From positions 26,874 through 90,873 of the forward strand of contig JAIWND010000061.1 in assembly GCA_025330725.1 (NCBI GenBank): a stretch of 64,000 nucleotides of DNA, in the 5' to 3' direction. Made by a program: the position numbers and the translations under genes. This DNA comes from Chlamydoabsidia padenii (taxonomy: Eukaryota > Mucoromycota > Mucoromycetes > Mucorales > Cunninghamellaceae). Positions 22,812-34,877 of this stretch are shown piece after piece; positions within the stretch are counted from its first letter, which is position 1; every line of letters begins with the position of its first letter. Below the pieces are notes generated by a model. The model saw only the letters and a list, made by a program, of their open reading frames with translations, was not told where the DNA came from and did not search any database.

Positions 22812-24214
22812 GATATAGAAGCACCCACCACCACCCCTTTTACACCTCTTCCCTTTTTATCTCCTCTCCTTATCTTCTCTTTCTCATTCTTCATTCATTC
22901 ATTCATTCATTCATTGTAACTGTATCATTCATCTCCTTTATTTGTGTCACTCTCTCATCATATTAAAATATAAAATTGTATTATATTCCCAAACACCAAA
23001 CTCTTTGGAATTCTCTGTAAAACGTCAACCTGCTCAGTGAAGAATTCCTAAAACTCCTCTTGTAACAAGGTATATAATCAATAACTATTAAAGCATATTA
23101 GCTAATCTAATTTCTCTTTACCTTTTTATTTTATAAAATGACATCTTATTACTGCTGTAACAGATAGAGATCGAGCAGCATTTGTATCTGGTATAGAGAA
23201 ACATGAATAAAGACAAACTATTTGACTTGGTGCGACATCACAACATGTGGAATGATTCAACAGGACAAGTGGATGAACTATTTGTGGAAGATCTCGTCAC
23301 TGTGGTAACAATGGATGCATGAAAAAAATGTTGTCCATCGGTAAGTCAAAACAAATAGGATAAAAAAAAAAAAAAAAAGAGACTAACCGACTTGTCTTTT
23401 TGATAATAGTGATTTCAAGTTGAAAAGTACAAGGAATTGGTCTATGGGACCTAATCTATGATACTATATTTGATGGAACTCTCCTTCTTCTCTGGCACCT
23501 CCTTTTCACGGCTACTTTATCAAACCATAACAAGGAATCATTTTGTCGGGGAAAGGTTCAAGTCATCTTGGATCATGCAATACCATACGTGTGTGGAATC
23601 ATATGTATCATTGACTTGTGCTCCTTTCCTACTACTCTGGCTGCAATCATGATCTACATGTAATTAGAAATAGACATTATTCCAGTAGACTATATATATA
23701 TATATATATATCCCTAAACCACTACTTTTTATTGTATTGTTGAATAAAATGTTGTCATAAAGACGTTACTCATTTTTTTAAATTAATGATTCATGCAAAC
23801 CCCATCATTCGGGATTTGAAAATAATCAACTGACATTGATCCATCATTTCAAAGTTTTGATCGCAAGCACACATCGGAATTATGTATTTACTAAACTGTC
23901 AACCCATTATGAAAAAAAGAAAAAAAAAAAGAAAAGTAGACTACAGTATACGACTTGGTCGAGACGATTCAAATAATCATGGTGCTGAGATTCTTTCCAC
24001 TCAATTGAAGATAGGCAAAGTATGCCACCTTTTGTTTGAATCCCATCTGACCTACCCCACCCATCATAATCATTTTTGTTGTTATGCCATTACAATGTAA
24101 TCATTATCCATTTACTTGTAGTATTAATGGTCATAGCCATGTAAACTATCCTAGTATTGAAAGGGGGGGGAGGAAGAGTACAAACCGTGAACCCCGCATG
24201 CTGTAAAAGTTTCA
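22812..24214. other. Unassigned region, 1.4 kb
   Basis: No gene supported. A 39-codon frame at 23204-23323 (KLFDLVRHHNMWNDSTGQVD...) looks protein-like and is followed by a stop and a donor-like GTAAGT, so it may be a gene fragment. A CGGGATTTGAAA copy lies at 23810-23821. (TTCA)n repeats occur near 22890-22915 and (AT)n near 23695-23712. Confidence 0.4.
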
Positions 24215-24228
24215 TTTTTAAATTCCGC
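24215..24228 (+). promoter_or_regulatory. Promoter-like element TTTTTAAATTCCGC
   Basis: Variant of the recurrent element, 97 bases upstream of the PhyH start codon. Confidence 0.35.
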
Positions 24229-24311
24229 TGTCGCTCTTTATGATTTTTCCAATCTGAACTTGATTTTTTTTTTTTTTTCTCTCTCTCTCCTTTCTCTTCT
24301 TTTGTTAAACT

Positions 24312-25315
24312 ATGCCCCAATTGACACTTGATCATATTGAAGAATTCCAAACACAAGGGTATACAATTCTACTTGAAGGTAATTTGGAAGAACAAAAGGA
24401 TTTATCTTTATGATCTAAAACAAGTTTACTCTTCTTGTAGCACTTTCGACAACGGAACTGACCACACTCCACGATGAAGCTGATATGTTGGCGAACTATC
24501 TCATGGACGAAGGGATCGATATTGTAAAGAACTTGGGATGCATTATTGGTAAGTGTATTTTATTATTGTTATTATTATTATTATTACTAATGTTGGATTT
24601 GGGTCACCCAGGTACTCACCCATTGTTTGATGAATAGAACCTTTAGAATGTGGTTATCTGGATCCTTCCCACAAGACCTACAAGACACATATAACAGCAT
24701 ATCAAGATCGACGTGATCAAGTGACTCCTGGTATAGCTCATTTTTTGACAACGACTGTTGCGTCGTGGGCAAGACAACTTCTTCAAGGCGTATCAATGAC
24801 TGGACCTGATATATATCTGGTAAGAAAAGGGAGGGATTAAATGTTTGGAACTAACTGAGGTTACGTCTAATAGTTAAATGAACAATATATCATCAAACCA
24901 CCAAAAACGAAATCCATATCACAATTTGCATGGCATCGGGTAAAAAAAAAACAAAGGGGAATCATCATCGGCATAATACTCATCAACACACACTTCTTAG
25001 GATTCCGACTACTATCAAGATGCAACATGGGAAAATGAAGTATCGGTGGCATGCTGGATGGCCCTGGATGATGTGAACGAAGAAAATGGAACAGTACTGA
25101 TTGGATCCCTAGGTAAAGGAAAAGAAGCGGAACAAGTGAAACATAGCATCCGTGCACCAGCTGGTAGTATCGTCTTTATGTCCAGTCGTCTTGCTCACAA
25201 AAGCACAGGAAATGCTTCGTCTCGTTTCCGTCGTGCCTTTATGCCACAATATTCTTCTCGACCTTTTTTGGACCCACTATCTGGTTTACCTATAGCACTT
25301 GCCATCCCCATCTAG
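24312..25315 (+). CDS. Phytanoyl-CoA dioxygenase (PhyH) family protein
   Basis: Exons 24312-24378, 24441-24548, 24638-24819, 24874-24939, 25001-25315; phases agree; 245 residues. This is an Fe(II)/2-oxoglutarate-dependent oxygenase fold. The metal-binding H-x-D is His140-Arg-Asp142 (AWHRDSDYY), the distal His is His207 (SSRLAHKS), and an arginine at 218 (RFRRAF) is in place to bind 2-oxoglutarate. The order fits the PhyH family. Substrate is not clear: the length is short compared with peroxisomal phytanoyl-CoA hydroxylase (~340 aa) and no peroxisomal signal is evident at the C-terminus (AIPI), so it may act on another small molecule. The start MPQLTLDHIEEFQTQGY is typical of these proteins. 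Confidence 0.88.
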
Positions 25316-25578
25316 TTTAGAATTATCATCTTGATCTTTTTACTATAATAAACACAACTTTCTTTATTATTATTCTTATGGACAAACATGATATGTGTGT
25401 GTGTGGGGGGGAAGGTATGCATAATATGCGTGGGTGTATCATACATGGTCTAATACAAAGTCTTTTAAATACAGTATACAAATCAATATCAATCAGCTTT
25501 TACCATCCCAAGTTTTATTAAAACATATACATATAAAAAGAGGATCTTGCTAAACTATTACTATTAAAGGGGAAGGAG

Positions 25579-26217
25579 TTACAAAGGTAAAATATGACAG
25601 CCCAAAGCACCACGACCGCCCCATCCATTCCTCGGTGTCAACGTCAAAGTTTCCTGTCGATCCCCACGAAGTACCTTGATTTCCAAAGGTCGATCAAGAT
25701 GTGTTTGCACCACACCGGTCAAGGCCCGTAGTTGTTGATGGTTTTCACTGGTAATTGTTGCAAACTGTAAAACCAAATCGTTCCGTTGTAATCCAGCATC
25801 TGAGGCAGGCGAATCAGGTGAGACAGCATTGACTTTGGCAAATGGTTGAAGAGGAGGTCTAGAAGAAGAAGGTACCGTTGTTGTTGGTGCTGTTGTTGTT
25901 GTTGTTGTAGATGGTTCGGTCGAGGCGGCGGCTTGGTGGAGACTGTGCAAGACAGTTTCAATATCGGCCATCACCTTTTTATGATCATTTCGTAATCGAT
26001 AGACTTGGTTCCGAGCATGTCGTATGGCTGCCACATCAATGTCAGCTCGTGGGTACCCTTCTTGGTCAATCAAAGGTTCGTCCATTCCCACACCGTGTGT
26101 TTGTAACTCATCCTCCAATCCATGTAATTGCCTTAAAAGCACATCTTGTTGTTTCATCAATTCTTGTGCTTCTTGTTTGTATCGATCGAGTGGTGATGTA
26201 TGTGTTGGAAGACCCAT
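25579..26217 (-). CDS. NAS2: 26S proteasome assembly chaperone Nas2 / PSMD9 (p27)
   Basis: Single exon, 212 residues. The N-terminal helical part (about 8-100) carries the family signature VGMDEPLIDQEGYPRADID and RNQVYRLRNDHKKVM. After a Thr/Pro/Ser linker comes a PDZ-like domain (about 118-205) with AKVNAVSPDSPASDAGLQ and NDLVLQF. Nas2 escorts the Rpt4-Rpt5 module during assembly of the proteasome regulatory particle (established for the family). Length matches yeast and human proteins (~220). It is convergent with PhyH. A variant element (GGAATCCCGCCCC) lies about 120 bases upstream. Confident. Confidence 0.93.
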   Translation of the reverse strand: MGLPTHTSPLDRYKQEAQELMKQQDVLLRQLHGLEDELQTHGVGMDEPLIDQEGYPRADIDVAAIRHARNQVYRLRNDHKKVMADIETVLHSLHQAAASTEPSTTTTTTAPTTTVPSSSRPPLQPFAKVNAVSPDSPASDAGLQRNDLVLQFATITSENHQQLRALTGVVQTHLDRPLEIKVLRGDRQETLTLTPRNGWGGRGALGCHILPL

Positions 26218-26674
26218 TCTAATTATAGTGCAAGTGAGGGGGATCTATAATTGAAAGAAAGGGACACGTCCTCTTTTTTTTTTTTTCTGGAAAATGGAGA
26301 CAGAGCGGATATTGAATTTCCTTCATCCAAAGGCCCAAATTGGAATCCCGCCCCTATCCCCGGAAATTTCTTCACCTTGAGCTAAACTAACCCACCCATG
26401 AATCAAATCTCGGAAAAAGATCAAGTTCAAAATCTACTCTGATTGAAGCAGTTGGAATAAAAACAAGACGCAAATAGTATCGGCCTGATTCGCTTGATTT
26501 GGCACATGCCGTATCGCAACTTCACCATCAGTAAAAGGATCTTTTGATTTAGTCCATTAGGAACATACCTGTTTCTGTCGGGAATATTAATCAATCCATT
26601 GATTTAAATAGCCCCTCTTTCCCCTTCACTTGCCTTTTCTTTATTACTATTATCTTTTTCTCAAACATCAAACA
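26218..26674. other. Divergent promoter region of NAS2 and a secreted protein
   Basis: About 460 bases with TTGGAATCCCGCCCC at about 26340-26354, a TATA-like ATTTAAATAG near 26604 in front of the plus-strand gene, and a T-rich leader. No gene. Confidence 0.55.
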
Positions 26675-27636
26675 ATGAAAACCACTTCCATTGCCACCCT
26701 TACTCTTGCCCTTGCTGCAGTTGCTTCTGGTAAAGGTTGATCTCTTGGAAAAAGAAATTAGTTTGACTTTTTTTTTATTTTCCTTCTTATATAGCTGCTG
26801 ATCGTCCCAGACAAAGCGGTGTTGCTGAAGCCTCAGTACCCCCAAGATCCATTGTTACTGTCTATACCACAGTTAGTGCTTACGTGAATGGGAAAGAAAA
26901 AGAAGTGGTAAGCCAAAAAGGAAAATTCATGCAACATCGTGTGTCGGGGTTTTAACTCCCCCCCCTTATTCAGCTAGTCAAACCTGAATATGAAAATGAT
27001 AAGGATGATGAAAAGAATACAGAAAAGACTCCTAGTGATCTTGAAAAAGCCAAGAATGATCAACGAAATCTGGAAACCAAGAACCCTTCCCCTATCACCA
27101 GTGGCAAAACCACCGTGATCGACAATGATCAAACCGAAGAAGAAGCCGAAGAAACGGAAGAAGAAGCTGAAGAAGAAGCCGAAGAAGAAGCTGAAGAAGA
27201 AGAAGAATCTGAGGAATCTGCTGAAGAATCTGAAGAACAAGCCGAAGAACAAGAAGAACAAAAGAAGGCTGAAAACAAAGATGGACAAAGTCCTTTGGAT
27301 GAAGAAAAGAAAGATGACAGCAAATTAGATAACAAGCAACAAGATGAAATCAAGGATGCTCAAGGTGATGATTTGGCATTTGGTAATGAAGTCAAGGTCA
27401 AGGCTAATGCTGCTACTTCTTCTATCGCCGCCGCTGTCTCTTCCGCTTCGTCCCAAGTCGCCTCTGCTGCCTCCTCTGTTGTTTCCAAAGCTTCAAGCTC
27501 CGCTGTTCGTTCAGGGGCATCCGCTTCAAGCAAACCCACTTCATCCCAAGGTAGTTCCTCTGCTGCCTCAACTACTAAAGTGGCTGGTACCATGATCATG
27601 ACTATGTCAGCCTTTGTTGCTTACTACCTTTTCTAA
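26675..27636 (+). CDS. Secreted acidic low-complexity protein with GPI-anchor signal
   Basis: Exons 26675-26729, 26795-26907 and 26974-27636; 276 residues. Residues 1-19 are a clear signal peptide (MKTTSIATLTLALAAVASA), cut by intron 1 near its end. The centre is extremely acidic, with repeated EEEAEE/EESEE units (about 107-160), then a Lys/Asp mixture. The C-terminal third is Ala/Ser-rich with a final hydrophobic stretch (TMIMTMSAFVAYYLF), the layout of a GPI-anchored cell-surface protein. No enzymatic domain. A role at the wall or surface is inferred from layout only. A similarly built protein is encoded at 37875-38953. Confidence 0.85.
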
Positions 27637-27788
27637 AGTGATTGATTTCCCCCCTCCCTTTCTTTTTTTTTTAATGACATATACACTTCATCATAAAGTT
27701 AAAAAAAAAAAAAAGTAAAAACACATTTTGTTACAATTAAAATCATACATACAAACAAAAAGACTTCCATTGTTTGCCAATCTGATTG

Positions 27789-27825
<37 letters not shown>
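27789..27825. repeat. Poly(A) tract, 37 bases
   Basis: Uninterrupted A run in the short spacer between the convergent secreted protein and FCP1. Confidence 0.95.
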
Positions 27826-27826
<1 letters not shown>

Positions 27827-27886
27827 CACCATATACATTTTATTATACAAAGGATAAACAATAAACTACTATAACTTAAAAGTATA

Positions 27887-30244
27887 CTAGTCCATCGCTT
27901 CATCAAGTAGTTCGGCAAAGTCATCCATATCAGAGTATTCATCGTCGTCATCTTCATCACCATAATCGTCGTTTTTGTCAGAGTCGCTATGACCATCATT
28001 ATTATTATTGCCATCATCCGAGTACCCTGATCCATAACCATCTTCGCCTGATGAGTATCCATCTTCACGCAATGCTGCCGTCGTAGTTGCTTCATTCAGT
28101 TTTTGTTTCTCGGTCTTGTCTTGTTGTATTTCGTCTGATTCCGAGTCCAATTCTTCATCTCTTTTCCGTTTTTTCGTGGATGCTTCAATAGGGCTACATA
28201 AAATATAAATAAATGGAGAGAGAGAGAGAGGGGGGGGGTTAGTGATTTGAGAGAGATAGCCTTCATTTCGCATATACTTTACCTTTGTTGACTTGATGAA
28301 GGGGTAGTTCCATTATCATCATTATCATTATCATCAACGTCATCATCATCATCATCATTGTCACTGTCGTCGCTTAAGAATTCATTGACTTCATCATCAG
28401 CATCGTTCCAATCCACGTCTTTAAGATCCAGTTGTTTGTTATCAAAAGCACCATCTTCTAAATCTAAAGGGGTTGATTCAGGATTGGCAACATCGTCATC
28501 ATCATTTTCGTTCAGACCACCAAGTGGCGCAGATGGACCACCACCAGAGGAATGCCGGTATAAAGATTCATCTTGTGCCCCTTCGTGATAAATAGAGTCA
28601 ATGAGCCAATTTGGATTGACAACATGGATATGAGGGTATTGTTTGTTAGCTTCATTTGTTTTGGAGGTTCCAGCCTAAGAAAGTGATTAGTATCAAATAT
28701 ATATATATGTAAGACAACTTACCTTGGCAGCTATGAGATGAGTTATTTTTGATGATAGATTGAGATGACAAGTAGCACCATAGGCTTCGGCAGTTTTCCA
28801 CCAATGAGAAGACTTTGGATCCACGTCGAGTTTGATCATACCAGAGAATAGAATATGTACATTGGCAAGGATATGATTTCGGAAAGGATTGATACAGTCT
28901 ACAATGTTAGGTATAGTTGTAAATGGATTGCTGATGCTAATATTGTTGGATTGCATTTGTTGAATCTTCTTGTCGTATGCTGCATAGAATCTTTCGTGTA
29001 TCTGCATAAACACCTAATACAATTCACAAATGGGTTGGTCAATAAAGTGAACGTTTACCCATCCTTTTTTTTTTTTTTTTTTTTTTTTACCTCGAGTTTT
29101 TCGTATAATACTTTATCATCATCTACTAATACAGGTTGCTGAGACGCGCCAAGTTCTCGTTGTTTTTGTGCCAATGGTCTTTCTTCTTGTTGTTGTTTCG
29201 CCATAGCGTCTTGTTCTTTCTTCTGGGTTTCCAATACTGTTTCGATATCCTTTTCCTTATTGCCATCCACACCATCTAAACAAAAAAAGAGATTAGTCCA
29301 GTGCCTTTTTTTTTTTTTTTTTCCTTTTTATATATATTTAATTTCATGCCTTTTTCGCCTTCTGTTGATTGTTTTTGATCCAGGGATTCCTACAGAATAT
29401 ATACAAATGTCCATATTAGTGATCTGATTATCAAAACAAGCAGATGCTTACCTTTTTGTTTGCAAATGGAGAGTTAATATCACCTGTGCCCTTGAAGAAA
29501 ACATCTAATTAAAAACAGAGGGACTGTTTAGTGGATTCTATCAATACATCATTTTTTAATTTCTGTTTACTTACAAGGCTTGATATGTACCAAATGTGGA
29601 GAATAGTCCCAGACATCCAAACGATCATCAATGATAGCAACCATAGATTTGTCACTAGAGAATAATCGATCCAACGACTTTTTTGTTGAGCCTAAATATA
29701 TATATATATATATATATATAATAATAAAAGGGGAAGGTTAAGATCAGATCACAGTTCAGTCTATTCATGATTGTCACTTACTTCTGTTTTCCGACTTTGA
29801 TTTGCGATCATTTTCATCACGAGACATGATCCGGTCTTGGAATATAGTGTGATCAGGGTCAATTTCATTCACCACAGCATCAGCATATTGTCGAGTTCCC
29901 ATCGTATATACATGTAATTCATAGATATCAGATAACTTTTTCAAGAATTCGGCAGTACCAGGTCTAAAAAAGAAAAAGAAGAAGAGGTCAGTCGTATCAG
30001 AAGAGCAAACAGTACAATTCACTTACCGAAGTTTCAGGTAGTAAACCATGGTTGATTCAGGTAGTTTGAATTGTCGGATATCTTTTGTCGCTTCGTGATT
30101 AGCGTTATTTTCGTCTGCCATCCATTCGCCTACAGTAGGATCCCAAGTCGCATGTACAATAGTTTGATCCAAGTCCACTACCAAAATAAGCTTGCGTTCT
30201 TTTAACAGTCGTGTTGCATCTTCTTGTTCAAGTCGTTCAGCTTC

Positions 30245-30281
<37 letters not shown>

Positions 30282-30576
30282 AGAGAGAAGATATGATTAA
30301 AGAAGAAGGGGGAGGTTGAGAAGACATGTTGTTATTGTTATTTACCTTGCGAGAGACAGTTAAACCTGGTCGATTATGAGTGATATCTACTTGTGCTGTT
30401 TGGTCATCAGTACTGGAAGAATCACAATAACAGTAAAAGTAAAATATTTCTTTAGTATACAAGGTGTCATAGGAACTTGAATTTTAAACTTACTGTTCCA
30501 AGTTTTTGCCGCAGACAGCACAGAGATTGTTGAATTGCACTTCATGAGTACAATCTTCTATATTAAAGTCATCCAT
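27887..30576 (-). CDS. FCP1: RNA polymerase II CTD phosphatase FCP1
   Basis: Eleven minus-strand exons: 30576-30494, 30412-30346, 30244-30027, 29963-29782, 29691-29575, 29504-29452, 29389-29350, 29275-29091, 29013-28723, 28674-28283, 28193-27887. Total 644 residues with agreeing phases. The phosphatase motif DLDQT is at residues 74-78 (Asp74 nucleophile, Asp76), followed by RPGTAEFLKKL, YTMGTRQYADAV and IIDDRLDVW. A BRCT domain spans about residues 340-450 (HILFSG, SSHWWKTAEAYGA, VNPNWLIDSI). The C-terminus is very acidic and ends DMDDFAELLDEAMD, the usual FCP1/TFIIF-binding tail. FCP1 recycles polymerase II by removing CTD Ser phosphates. Intron 7 has no GT in the right place and uses a GC donor (GCATGA). 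Confidence 0.92.
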
Positions 30577-31562
30577 CGAGTGTGCAAGATTATGAGGTGA
30601 GTGAGTGAGATCAAAGTTGTTTGTCGAAATAGTTGAAAGGATAATACTCGGTGTTGGTGGAAACACGTCAAAGGGTGAATATGAGTAGAAGGACGGAAGA
30701 AAAAGAAGAAGAAAAAATGAACGGACCCAAAAAAATGTTTATATGAAAATGAATTGGGTGTTTTCAAAAACCGACCTTCTCGCGTATTTGAATTACCCCC
30801 CCCTTTTGATTTTTTCCCTTCTTTTTCTAAAATTAATGTCCAATACATTTTGAATCGTTTAACTCTTTTGAATCTCACAACGTATGTTCAGCCTGAACAG
30901 ACTTCTTCTATTGAACAGCTATGATGGTATGACCTGAATGGTTCTTACAATGTTTGCTAAAACAGGTAAAACAAAAGGAACAAGCTCTTGAAAAAAAAGG
31001 TCACTCAATTGTGGTAGCTTATTTACACACACACACACACTCTCTCTCTCTCTCTTTCTCTCTTTCCTCTTCATAAATATAGAGACGTTGAATCAAAACA
31101 GTCAAGTGATTTGTGGTCCACCAAGCAAAAGCAGGACTACTAAACGCTGTGGTACCAAAAAGGTAAGGTTTGCTGATTATGGAACCAAAAAAAGATGCAT
31201 GAATCATGGAAATTGATTCCTGGACTGTTTTCGTAATGGTAGACTGTATTATGATGATGCTTAACTCCCTTTTATTTTATTTTTAGGATCCATGCTGGGA
31301 TGGGGCTTTGTTATTGACTCTGTATTCCCTTGTTATTGTTTGGATGGGCCTGCCACACAAGATGATCACAGGAAAAAAAAAAAAAAACTATGCACATAGA
31401 CAAGGCTTTTTTTTTATGATGAATTGACGTTTTGGATGCTGACCAGGAATCCCAAAAAGGTATATATATATATATAACGAAGAATTGCTCCTCTTCTTCT
31501 TCTTCTTTTTCTTCCTGTCTTTATTAACTTTTTTTATTTTTTTTTTATTTTTATATATACCA
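30577..31562. other. Spacer with possible gene remnants
   Basis: About 990 bases. A splice-acceptor-like end at 31287 is followed by a short protein-like frame (DPCWDGALLLTLYSLVIVWM) that is soon lost. A (CA)n/(CT)n tract lies near 31024-31055. I could not assemble a gene. Confidence 0.35.
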
Positions 31563-32705
31563 ATGCTATTGATATCGAATGCTGATAGCTATATTGGATA
31601 TAGTTTGACCTCACACCTTGCTTCATATCCTCATCTTAAATGTCAACTTCGAGTCCTATGTCAAGACGATACTCAATGCAAAAACTTTAGGAATCAAGGA
31701 ATAGATGTACGAAAAACTGACTATACAAATCCTCATCAATTATCATTGGCTATGCGAAAGGTGTCTCATTTGGTACTGGTTGTTGGAAATCAAGTGAATC
31801 GGGTGACTCATGCAAGAAACCTTTGTCGGGTAGCGTCTCGATCTGGTGTGAATTCTATCATCTTACTCTCTCATGTTGGTGCATTATGTCCAAACTTGAC
31901 CTCTTCTTTGATGGATTATGCTCTGGTTGAAGATGAAATCTATAATACAGACTGTGCATGGACAATCCTCAGGTAAATATTATCAAATAACAACAATCCC
32001 TCTTAAAACACCTTCCTTGCCTTTATGTAGACTCGATTGGATTCAACAATACTTCCACCTATGGTCTACATACACCGAAAGGCACCGAACCTTCCCTCTA
32101 CCAATAGATGTCAATACTGAATTCTGTCCAATCGATATTCAAGATGTCTGTGAATGTGTCTCTGCTCTTTTATTGGATGGAACAACAATAAACAACGTAG
32201 AAATAGTCGATGTTTTGAATGATCAACATGTAGGACAAGTCTATACTCTAACTGGCTCACAAATGTTGGATGGGAAACGATTGATACAAAGCTTGATCAA
32301 TGCCACCAAGTACTCAGCCTATCGATATACACAAATACGCCCTATGGACCTACAATATTATCTCGAATTCTTACAAAAGGATATCCTATTTGATGCCAGG
32401 TTAAAAAATGATCAATCTCGGGTGATATGGGATGATTTTACTTCTAATGCTTATCGCTTGAATATCATAAAGTCACCAACACGATCAGGTACTGCATCAC
32501 CTCTCATATTAATGCATGGACTAACCTCTCTTTCTCTTTTTTTTTAGATTTACAAATACAGGACTTTTTGGATTACTTTAATTGGGTGGCAAAAACTTCA
32601 AGTAGTATCGATATCCCTCATGTCCACCTTTTGACTGGAAAACATCCTCGATCCATAGACACATACTTCATGGATAATGCATTTGCCTTCAAGCCTCGTG
32701 GATGA
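31563..32705 (+). CDS. NmrA-like NAD(P)-binding Rossmann-fold protein
   Basis: Exons 31563-31972, 32031-32488 and 32548-32705, phases consistent, 341 residues. The N-terminus MLLISNADSYIGYSL is a Rossmann beta-alpha-beta with the ...NADSYIG loop of the atypical short-chain dehydrogenase/NmrA group. RVLCQDD and VSHLVLVVG then follow the expected order, as does SGVNSIILLSHVGA. The later VYTLTGSQMLDGKRLIQSL and the terminal HPRSIDTYF are like NmrA/YtfG quinone-reductase-like proteins. These proteins either reduce quinones or act as redox-sensing regulators; which applies here cannot be said. The ATG at 31563 is the first after a T-rich leader. Confidence 0.82.
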
Positions 32706-33260
32706 CGATGAAACTCTTCCTAGTAAAACTGGTTTACCTGCACCTTACTAGGTACATACCTGTTGTTTATGTTATTGTTTGATTTTTATGCTTTATATAT
32801 GTGTTAATAAAAAACTGAATAATGCTCAGTGCTTCTCTCTTTATACTGTTTTGTTTTGTTGTATCTGCACAATCGTAATTTATAATTAGAAACACTATCA
32901 TGTCTTTTTTAGGGTGTGTCGATCGTCTTCCGGCGGGATTTGAACAAAATGAACTCTTACATTTCCAAAGGTCAAACGGGGAACTTTTGTAGATTCAAAG
33001 ACCCCCCCCCATCATTTTAAAACGAGCCTTCTTATAGAATAGCTAATGTATAGGGACCGTGTAGTTAAAAATTATAATAAAAATGGTTTTTATTGTTGAT
33101 ATTATTGATTTAACTATATGTGGGTGGGAATAATACATACATAAAAGGGTGCTAATAATACTGGGTGTGTGGTAATCTAGTACTGTAATTTACAATGTCA
33201 CTATTGTAAAAGTAGGGTGGGTGCAATCTAATAATTTACAACATTCTTGATAGCATCATA
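32706..33260. other. Convergent 3' spacer
   Basis: AT-rich. Contains CGGCGGGATTTGAAC at 32931-32945, an element copy not followed by a recognisable start codon within 200 bases, and C8/C9 runs. No gene seen. Confidence 0.5.
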
Positions 33261-34877
33261 TCATCGGATCGTACTAGGCATATAGAATTTTTCAAACACC
33301 AACGGGAAAGGAGTATCCCGGCCACAAACTCTTTCCACTACCAGATTAAATAGAAGTATACAGTATATCATGTTAGTATTAAGATCGGGCCAGGGAACTG
33401 ATATTCATTTCAATTACCTGGTGCTTCCAATCGTAGAAAGCAATTTTACATCACATACGACGCAATTTTAGCACTTACACCAGCTGTCTTGGGAGCTTCA
33501 TGGGCAACCACCAACCGTCCTGTCTTGTTCACCGATTCCACCACGGTTTCCACATCCCAAGGTAAAATAGTTCGCAAGTCGATCAGTTCACAGCGAAGAC
33601 CCGGCATTTTTTTTTTCCGTCAATTGAATCGCATTTTCCAAAGCAAAGATCTGAGACCCATAGCCTACCACCGTGACATCCGTACCTTTTTTTTTTTTTT
33701 TTTTTTATTACTTCCGCTTTACCGAGAGGCAATTCGTAATCTTCCACCGGGACTTGTTCCACTAAACAAATAAAAAGTTCAAGACTTGGTCATGTCATTG
33801 ATGCCAAAGAAGGATCCAACTTACCACACGATAAAGACATTTGGGCTCAAAGAAGATGACAGGATTACGATCACGGATGGAGGTCAGTAATAATCCTTTT
33901 GCTTGAAGAGGACTTCTTGGTGTAACAATCTATAGAGTAAGTGTGAGAAGAAGTAAGGATCATCCAGTCTATTCACTTACTTTTAGACCAGGACAATGAG
34001 CAAAGAAGACTTCAGGATTTTGAGAACGGTAATGCCCACCATGACCAACAGCTGGATAAGGAATACGAATCGTTAATCCACCCACATCAAATTGATTTCC
34101 CGAGCGATACCTAAACTTGGCAGCTTTATTAACAATCTACAGATAAAGAGAGGTGAGTCATAAAAGATATGGTACTTGACAGTTTCTTTTTTTACCTGAT
34201 CGAAGGCGGGGAAGATATAATCAGCAAATTGAATTTCGGCAATGGCAGTATGACCCACCGAGGCCATACCTATAGCAAATCCAGCAATATCTTGTTCTAT
34301 CAAAGGAGCGTTTAAGAAACGACCACGACCAAACTTTTCCACCAGACCAGTTGTTGCACGGAATACACCACCAAAGGAGTCATCTTCACCAAACACAACT
34401 AGGAAAGTAAAATGATAGTTAGTCCATAGGTTTCTTGTGTTTCTCTCCAGTCATTTATACATACCAGCTTTGTCATCAGTCGTCATTGCAATAGATATGG
34501 CATCATTGACAGCTTGGAAGAGGTTCATTTTCTTCGTTTCACCTGTTTTAATAAAATAAAAGAGAGAGAGAGCGAGAATCATTAATCCAAACATAACATC
34601 CACTTCTCCCTCTGTACTTACTGTTGGTGGTATTCAAACGAGATAGATTAGGTGTGTGGAAGGCCTCTTCAGGTTTCTTTATCAATAGTTTGGAGAAGGC
34701 AACACCTTGTTGGATGCCATCGTTAGGTTGTGCGGTGGCTGAAGCGGCATAGTATCGGTGTCCCTGTATATGCAAAAAACAAAAGTGAGTGTTCATGCGT
34801 TGGTGTGTGTTTTATCTTTTCTTGTGACATTACCTTTTTAATAAAAAAGTGATCCCGCGACTACAAGTGCTAAGCAT
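33261..34877 (-). pseudogene. Branched-chain 2-oxoacid dehydrogenase E1-beta (BCKDHB) pseudogene
   Basis: Homology covers the protein: a mitochondrial-type start (MLSTCSRGITFLL), [88 protein letters not shown], and the end [12 protein letters not shown]...YMPS. Lesions: exon 1 joins exon 2 in the wrong frame at a T6 run; the junction after CLYR is out of frame; a 20-base poly(A) after AEVI shifts frame; a second A10 run after IQLTE shifts it again; and YVM is followed by TAA within the stretch equal to SxxVQENCFLRLEAP. Homopolymer errors in the assembly could explain some lesions but not the internal TAA or the broken junction. An element copy remains 85-98 bases upstream. Confidence 0.82.

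Noticed and set aside
23204..23323. Short frame KLFDLVRHHNMWNDSTGQVD as a Vps41-like gene
   Set aside because: Only 39 codons, weak resemblance, no continuing exons found.
27125..27599. Long frames on both strands across the acidic repeat of the secreted protein
   Set aside because: They are shadows of the GAA-rich coding sequence; the real frame has signal peptide, splice phases and GPI tail.
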